A stretch of DNA of 18,683 nucleotides from CAZKUN01 sp964555935 (lineage in GTDB: Bacteria > Armatimonadota > Zipacnadia > Zipacnadales > VGFC01), in NCBI GenBank assembly GCA_964555935.1, contig CAZKUN010000184.1, forward strand, positions 1 to 18,683, in the 5' to 3' direction. How positions within the stretch are numbered: the stretch's first letter is position 1; each line of letters opens with the position of its first letter. This document shows, piece after piece, positions 13,530 through 18,683 of this stretch. The notes under the pieces were generated by a model. That model was given only the letters and a program-made list of their open reading frames with translations, did no database searches and had not been told where the DNA came from. A program made the translations under genes and the position numbers.

Positions 13530-16500
13530 CTACCCGCTTTCCAGACAGATCACTTCCCCCGCCCTCGTCGACACGTACAGCCGCTCGCCCGCCGCCGCCA
13601 TCCCGTCAAACACCGGCGGCGAATCCAGCTCATGCTCGGCGAGTTTCTCGCCCTTATCGCTGCTGAACACCCATAGCATCCCGCCGAGCCGTCCTTCGAA
13701 CGCCCCCAGCGGATCAACCGGATCAATCACATCGGGCGGGCCCGCTACGAACACGCGCTCGTCGGTGGCAACCAGCGCCCTCCCGCGGATGGGAATCCGC
13801 ACGTTCCAACTCTCCGTGTTGCTGCCCGCAAACCTCAGCGCCTTCCCAGAGATGCCCTCGGCCGGCGTCACCGCCTGCGGCCGACCATGGTTGTCGTTGC
13901 CGGATGTATCCATCGCCGTCCCGTCATCGAAGGTGAAGTTGAGCGCGAGTTCCGCATCATCCGTCGGCGCCTTGCCGGGGTTCTCAACGCGATCGAGAAG
14001 CTCGTCTTCGGTCAGCGCGCGGTGGTAGAGCCTCACCTCATCGATCGTGCCCGTGAACGCGAAGGGAGATTCATACTCGCCCGACGCTGTGCCCGCGTCC
14101 GCGCCGACCTCAGTCGGCTGTCCCGGCGAGCCAACCATCAGACTGTCGGCCTCGCCCGTCGCGACGACGTCGCCGTCAATGTAAACGCGAAGCTCCCTCT
14201 CCAACGTCAGCACCCCCGCGACGTGCGTCCAGTCTGCACCGATGGCCTCCGCTGATCTGACTGTGTACGGCACGTCGGTTACGCGCACGGTGAACTCCGG
14301 CTTCCCATTCCGAAGCGCCAGCGCGTACCCGTGGTTGGTCCCGCCACGGGCGAGGATCGCCCCCGTCACGCCCTCCGCTTTCACAAATGCCTCGACGGTG
14401 ATCGCCTTGTCCTGCGGGTTGAGGCTGGGGGTCGTCGCGACCGCGATCTGCGAGTGTTGCGCCCTCGGCTGGGCTGCTAGCAGGTACCCTTGGCCCCCAG
14501 GCGTAAAGAAATTCTCCGGCACGATGCACGCGAGCGAGTCCCACATCCGGATGAGATGCACCGCCTTGTCGTCATGCACCAGGAGCCGACCCCAGTTCGC
14601 GCCTCTTCCGAAGCGCCACGGCGCGCGCTTGAAGTACGTGTCGTCTAGCAGTCCGGCCGGCGATTGGATGACGATGTCAGCCGCCGGTCTGGGGTTGAGT
14701 TCGGCGTCGAAAGCTAGGTTGCGCATCACGATGCCATCGCCATCGCTTTGCAGGATATCAGTGAGCGCGCCTTGGGGCGGCGTGGCGTTGTCTTCCATGT
14801 TGTCGACGGTCTGCTCCGGGCCCGCAAGTTGCGCTTCGTGCTTCAGTTCGCCCGTCGCCGCATCAACGGCGTAGAGCCCAATCCCCCCGTCCAGGTGCGA
14901 CGATCGGCCCGCCGCGAAGTACGCCAGCCCATCTTGCACGAGGATGCTCCCATGCACCGGCCAGGCCGATTCGAGCTGTCCGAACGCGCCGATCAGCCGC
15001 TCGTCGGGCGCGGCTCGGAATCGCCACACCAGCGCGCCGTCGGTCGCACGGACGCAGCTGACATGCCCATCGGCCGAGCCGAACAGCAGCGTCCCCTCGT
15101 GGTATGTCGGCGGAGTGTCGACTCGTCCCCCCGCCGCGAATTCCCAGACCTTCGCGCCATCATCGGCATCCAGCGCGATGACGTGGTGCGCGTCGACCTC
15201 CGCCACATACACGCGGTCGCCCACCGCCGTCGGCGCCGTGATCTTGCCGTCGAGGCCCGTCGCCCACCGCTCGCTCAGATCATGCGTCACCGCGCCCGCC
15301 GCATGACCCGTGCGTCGCGCGTCGTGACGGTACGTCGGCCAATCGCTCTCCGACGCGGGCAGCGTGTCGGCAATCTTGCCAAACGCTCTCCCTCGCTCCA
15401 GCCTCGGGCCAGGATCCGGCGCGTCCGCCGCGGTTTCAGCAGCGGGTGCCAGCGCGTTGAAGCCGTTCAGCTTCTCAGCGGAGTAGCACATGCACGGGTG
15501 GGGCGGCGCGTATTGCAGCCCGTTTGCCGGCATCATCCCCAGGTGGCACGTCCCCCGAACCCAGTTATGCACCTCATGCTTGCCCGTCTCGAGATCGATG
15601 AACTCGCTGCCTCGGCGACTGGCGATGACGTACTTCACCGTCGCCTTGTTCCGGTAGCAGCGGTGGTGGTGGGGAGCGGTGAAGATGTTCCCCATCGGGA
15701 TCTGCTCCTTCAGCTCGCCCGTCCGGGGATCGAACGCCTCCAGGTACATCGGCCATTGCGATTTCTCGGGCTTCGGCCCGGTGGTCAGTTCCCTCGTGCC
15801 GAACTCCGTGCTCCACGTCCAGACCAGCCCGTCGATCACGAAGACATCCTTCCACTGAAACCACAGCCATCCGATCTCGCGCTTGGGCGTTGACCAGAGT
15901 GGCTCGCCCGTCGTCGCCGACAGCCCCATCATCGCGTTCCGTTTCGCGTGCAGCACGACATCCTCGTGGAGGATCATCGTGCCCGGCGAGGTCGCCGGCT
16001 TCGAGTCCTCCACCTCCGTGCGCCAACGCTCGTCACCGGTCGCGAAGTCGAGCCCGACCACATCCCGCCCGTCAATGAAGCAGATTATCTTGCCATCCGT
16101 CGCCGGATTCAGCGCGGGGTCGATCATCGGCCCGCTCTCATCGCCGCGGCGGCGCCACTGCGGAAAATACTCCTCGCTCGTGCCCTTCAGCGTTGGTTCA
16201 GTCTCCCATTTCGTCTGCCCCGAATCCGCATCGACCGACATCACCTTCAGTCGCCCATCGCGCAGGACCGACAGCAGCAGCGCTCCGTCGTGGAGGATGA
16301 TCTCGCGCGTGTCCTCCGTGCCCCCGTACGTCTGCCTCACTTCGCCCGTTGCCGCATCCAGTTGGCTCACCGGCGCGTGGTATCCCAGCGTCACGTACAC
16401 GTGATCGCCCACGGCGACGAGGCGCTTGGGCAGGTTGACGGGGAGATTGTCCGGCCGGTCGGTGAAGTACGTGTCCTTCCATTCCCGCCAGCCCCACTGC

Positions 16501-17252
16501 TCGATTGGCGTCTTCCAGAGCATCGTCCCATTGAACGCGTCGCGAGCCGCGAGCGACCACTTGTCCGGCAGTTCGTGGTCGCCCATCGTGCTCGTCGGGC
16601 CCTCGTCCACGATGTAGAAGATCCGGCCCTTCGCCGTCACCACCGCGCTGATGCTTGAGTCTGAATCGTGCGATCTAAACCACAGCGGCCCCGCCAGCCA
16701 CTGGTAGTGTTTGGGCGGCCCGACCACGGTATCGTTCGCGACGGGATTCCCGTCCGCGCCGTGCAGGTGGTGCGTCCATTCATCGATCTCCGCCGGCCAC
16801 TCTTTGGTGGTCTTCTGCCACTCGCCACCGCGTTTGATGGTGGCGACGCCGCCCGGCGCGAGCACCCGCATGACCTCGCTCATCGGCACGGAGCCGAGTT
16901 TCTGCGTCACGACGAGGTTCACGAGATTCTCAGCATAGGGGAGACGCCGTCCGGTCAGTCGCGCCACGGACACATCACCATAGACGCCCCTGGCTCTGAT
17001 CGTCTCGCGAGCCTTGCGGACGTTGGCGGGATTCGCGTCGAGCCCGTGGACGATGTATCGGTCGTTGATCCGCAGATCGGCGGTTAGACTGCCGTCCCCG
17101 CACCCCAAGTGGACGATGACCCCGCCCTGAACGCCCGTCTCCCGCACCAGCGCCGCCGCGTCAACCGGCGCGCCCTTCGCCGCGAGCAGTGCGGTGCTCG
17201 CGCAGATCAGCGCAAGCAGACTGACAGCCAGAACCAGGTGGAAGCGTCCCAT
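13530..17252 (-). CDS. Secreted SAM-methyltransferase-like / PQQ-type propeller / LamG-like fusion
   Basis: The 1240-residue product starts with a signal peptide (MGRFHLVLAVSLLALICAST, about residues 1-25). Residues about 30-140 form a class I methyltransferase-like domain: VIVHLGCGDGSL (45-56) as motif I, HGLDAN (69-74) as the acidic ribose-binding motif, and VMRVLAPGGV (127-136). A first PQQ-type propeller spans about 180-600 with blade ends such as DAFNGTMLWKT, LDAATGEV and LDFATGDERWRT. A conserved-looking Cys segment (Cys569, Cys587, Cys589) follows, then a second propeller from about 636 (ALDADDGAKVWEF, VRATDGALVWRF, AVDAATGELKHE). A LamG-like domain occupies about 945-1150, and one further propeller blade closes the protein (VFSSDKGEKLAEHELDSPPV, LYVSTRAGEVICLESG). 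Similar architectures occur, as I recall, in planctomycete-type genomes. Function is unknown; methyl transfer outside the cytoplasm would lack SAM. Stop is TAG. Confidence 0.85.
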   Translation of the reverse strand: MGRFHLVLAVSLLALICASTALLAAKGAPVDAAALVRETGVQGGVIVHLGCGDGSLTADLRINDRYIVHGLDANPANVRKARETIRARGVYGDVSVARLTGRRLPYAENLVNLVVTQKLGSVPMSEVMRVLAPGGVATIKRGGEWQKTTKEWPAEIDEWTHHLHGADGNPVANDTVVGPPKHYQWLAGPLWFRSHDSDSSISAVVTAKGRIFYIVDEGPTSTMGDHELPDKWSLAARDAFNGTMLWKTPIEQWGWREWKDTYFTDRPDNLPVNLPKRLVAVGDHVYVTLGYHAPVSQLDAATGEVRQTYGGTEDTREIILHDGALLLSVLRDGRLKVMSVDADSGQTKWETEPTLKGTSEEYFPQWRRRGDESGPMIDPALNPATDGKIICFIDGRDVVGLDFATGDERWRTEVEDSKPATSPGTMILHEDVVLHAKRNAMMGLSATTGEPLWSTPKREIGWLWFQWKDVFVIDGLVWTWSTEFGTRELTTGPKPEKSQWPMYLEAFDPRTGELKEQIPMGNIFTAPHHHRCYRNKATVKYVIASRRGSEFIDLETGKHEVHNWVRGTCHLGMMPANGLQYAPPHPCMCYSAEKLNGFNALAPAAETAADAPDPGPRLERGRAFGKIADTLPASESDWPTYRHDARRTGHAAGAVTHDLSERWATGLDGKITAPTAVGDRVYVAEVDAHHVIALDADDGAKVWEFAAGGRVDTPPTYHEGTLLFGSADGHVSCVRATDGALVWRFRAAPDERLIGAFGQLESAWPVHGSILVQDGLAYFAAGRSSHLDGGIGLYAVDAATGELKHEAQLAGPEQTVDNMEDNATPPQGALTDILQSDGDGIVMRNLAFDAELNPRPAADIVIQSPAGLLDDTYFKRAPWRFGRGANWGRLLVHDDKAVHLIRMWDSLACIVPENFFTPGGQGYLLAAQPRAQHSQIAVATTPSLNPQDKAITVEAFVKAEGVTGAILARGGTNHGYALALRNGKPEFTVRVTDVPYTVRSAEAIGADWTHVAGVLTLERELRVYIDGDVVATGEADSLMVGSPGQPTEVGADAGTASGEYESPFAFTGTIDEVRLYHRALTEDELLDRVENPGKAPTDDAELALNFTFDDGTAMDTSGNDNHGRPQAVTPAEGISGKALRFAGSNTESWNVRIPIRGRALVATDERVFVAGPPDVIDPVDPLGAFEGRLGGMLWVFSSDKGEKLAEHELDSPPVFDGMAAAGERLYVSTRAGEVICLESG

Positions 17253-17386
17253 GCCGGTGACACCATCCTCGGGTCGTGAGTTGGGCTCAATTCAGGCCCT
17301 TGGCGCAGCCCTCAAGTCTTCGCGGCGGCGCTACGAAGTCCTCTCCGGCAGGGCTGCAGGAAGCCCTCGCTGAACTACCCGACACG
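17253..17386. promoter_or_regulatory. Divergent intergenic region between two secreted-protein genes
   Basis: These 134 bases must hold promoters for both flanking genes if each is transcribed alone. I see no confident -35/-10 pair. An imperfectly looped hairpin (AGGGCT, loop GCAGGA, AGCCCT, 17350-17367) precedes the plus-strand gene, and a weaker CTTCG/CGAAG pair lies near 17320-17336. These resemble the dispersed hairpins elsewhere in the window more than operators. Confidence 0.35.
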
Positions 17387-18683
17387 ATGAAACTCTACCC
17401 AATTGCCCTCGCTGTCGCCCTATCCGTCGCCTCCACCGCATCCGCCCAAGTCTACGAGTTCGGGTGCGTCGTGCAGGCTGAAGTCCCGCTCGCCGACCCC
17501 ACCATCGAGCTGGAGATCGATACCGACGATCTCCGCGCTGCGCTCGGTGATGTGGTACCCGCGCCGCCGCTTCATGTTGTCGTGACGGACGCGGACACCG
17601 GCGACGAATTGCCGTCCGCTGTCTCCGAGCTGAGTGGCGCGAAGCTCGTGGTCGCGTGGGCGGCAGCGGGCGCGATGGCGACCGGGGATGAGCGAGCGTT
17701 CCGCGTGGCGTTAGCCGGAGGCGAGCGACCCGCGCCGGCCTTGGGCGCGGGGGAGTTGGCAATCGAGCGCGAGGGCTCCAGTCTCCTGATCTCCACCGGC
17801 CTTGCGCGGGTCACCCACGACCTCAACCGAGGCGGGACGATCACGTTGATCGACTATGGACCCGGCCGCGCGTTGCCCCTCACGATGAACGACCGGGTCT
17901 GGAGCAAGGATTGGGGAGCGTTCTATCTCCGCGGCGACACGGATGCGAAGGTGAGCGTCGTCAGGACTGGTACGTGGCGGGCGGACGTCGAGATCGATGC
18001 TCGCTACATGCGCGGCGATACGTGGGCGCCGGGCGAGCCGGCGGCGCAGTACCGGTTCACCTACCGCGCGGGGAGCCCATTCGTTGACGTCTCGATGGAG
18101 TCTCGCCAAGCAGGCGCGGAGGTCTGGCAGCAACTCCACGTGCTTGAGTTGCACCACACCGACGATTACTTCACTCACCGAGCGCTCGGGGAGCCGCTTG
18201 AATCGGGCGAGCTAACCCACCCCAGCCAGACGGCATCACTGCAGGGGAGGCCATGGGGAGCGGTGCTGAACGAGCAAGATGCCATCGGTCTCGTCGGTTG
18301 GCCGCTGTACGGAATCCACGACGGCCTCGGCAAGTACGGCATCTATGTTCACGGACCATGGCTCAACGATGTGGCCCTCGGGCAGTCGGCAAGCAGCGCG
18401 ATCTACATTGGTCCATCGGGCGGATCGCCCGAGGCGCTGGCGGAGATGATGCGCGCGCCGCGGCCCGGCTACTCGATCAGGCAGGAACACCCCAGACCTC
18501 AAGCCATGGTAGCGGCGCTGTTGCAGCAAGTTGACCGACTGCCGCAGGCGGGTCGCACGGGCGACCTGGCGGCGGCCGCGAGTTACTTCACGCTCGCTGC
18601 CAGCGATGCCGCATCGCGCGGAGATCTTCGCGAGTGCGCCGATGCAATGAGTTCAGCGGAAGTGCTGATGGCCGCCGCGCCCG
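17387..18683 (+). CDS. Secreted beta-sandwich protein, N-terminal part (runs off the window)
   Basis: From ATG 17387 the frame is open for 432 codons to the window edge, with no stop. A signal peptide is clear (MKLYPIALAVALSVASTASA, then QVYEFG). Residues about 25-115 form a small beta-rich domain (ELEIDTDDLRAAL, GAKLVVAWAAAG). Residues about 120-350 look like a larger beta-sandwich of the kind found in polysaccharide-lyase or mutarotase-like proteins (ISTGLARVTHDLNRGGTITL, YRFTYRAGSPFVDVSMESR, AIGLVGWPLYGIHDGLGKYG). A helical segment begins near 365. I cannot name the family, and the catalytic part, if any, may lie beyond the window. Codon bias matches the neighbours. The ribosome-binding site is weak. 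It is transcribed divergently from the methyltransferase-propeller gene. Confidence 0.75.
   Translation, partial: MKLYPIALAVALSVASTASAQVYEFGCVVQAEVPLADPTIELEIDTDDLRAALGDVVPAPPLHVVVTDADTGDELPSAVSELSGAKLVVAWAAAGAMATGDERAFRVALAGGERPAPALGAGELAIEREGSSLLISTGLARVTHDLNRGGTITLIDYGPGRALPLTMNDRVWSKDWGAFYLRGDTDAKVSVVRTGTWRADVEIDARYMRGDTWAPGEPAAQYRFTYRAGSPFVDVSMESRQAGAEVWQQLHVLELHHTDDYFTHRALGEPLESGELTHPSQTASLQGRPWGAVLNEQDAIGLVGWPLYGIHDGLGKYGIYVHGPWLNDVALGQSASSAIYIGPSGGSPEALAEMMRAPRPGYSIRQEHPRPQAMVAALLQQVDRLPQAGRTGDLAAAASYFTLAASDAASRGDLRECADAMSSAEVLMAAAP

Overview
The window is GC-rich bacterial DNA carrying large, mostly secreted, multidomain proteins of carbohydrate-active or cell-surface type. There are no housekeeping genes, tRNAs, rRNAs, CRISPR arrays or recognisable transposases. 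The mix of sialidase-like and YCF48-like propellers, a GH-like barrel protein, a PQQ-type propeller with an inserted LamG-like domain, F5/8-type C domains and long intergenic hairpins resembles Armatimonadota, Planctomycetota or related free-living polysaccharide-degrading lineages. That placement is an inference from style only; no marker gene is present.

Layout from left to right. Bases 1-210 hold a possible tail of an upstream gene. 245-1165 (+) is a cytosolic-looking sialidase-fold protein. 1245-3779 (-) is a secreted transglutaminase-like protein with a C-terminal F5/8-type domain. 3780-4198 is a 419-bp non-coding interval packed with nested inverted repeats. 4199-6232 (-) is a secreted GH-like (TIM-barrel) protein with a large C-terminal conserved domain. 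6385-8235 (+) encodes tandem metallo-beta-lactamase folds plus an Ig-like tail. 8474-9978 (+) is a secreted YCF48/BNR-like propeller plus Ig-like domain, interrupted by one frameshift. 10003-10094 is a decayed copy of the 3' end of the metallo-beta-lactamase gene. 10087-13389 (-) is a secreted GH42-like multidomain protein split by a single in-frame TGA. 13530-17252 (-) is a 1240-residue secreted fusion of a SAM-methyltransferase-like domain, two PQQ-type propellers and a permuted LamG-like domain. 17387 to the window end (+) is the start of a further secreted beta-sandwich protein that runs off the edge.

The likely biology is extracellular or periplasmic handling of complex glycans, with glycosidase-like barrels, carbohydrate-binding sandwiches and propellers. 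The genes form two minus-strand groups (17252 to 10087 and 6232 to 1245) and a plus-strand pair in the middle. No catabolic operon with transporter or regulator is visible. I infer shared theme, not a proven pathway.

The most unusual material is non-coding or broken. It comprises a roughly 300-bp nested inverted-repeat element, a two-hairpin composite repeat present at two distant gene ends, a duplicated and decayed gene tail forming direct repeats around the propeller gene, and two long genes each interrupted by one lesion (frameshift, TGA). I see no convincing new defence or mobile system. The methyltransferase-propeller fusion and the repeat families are the best candidates for under-described biology.
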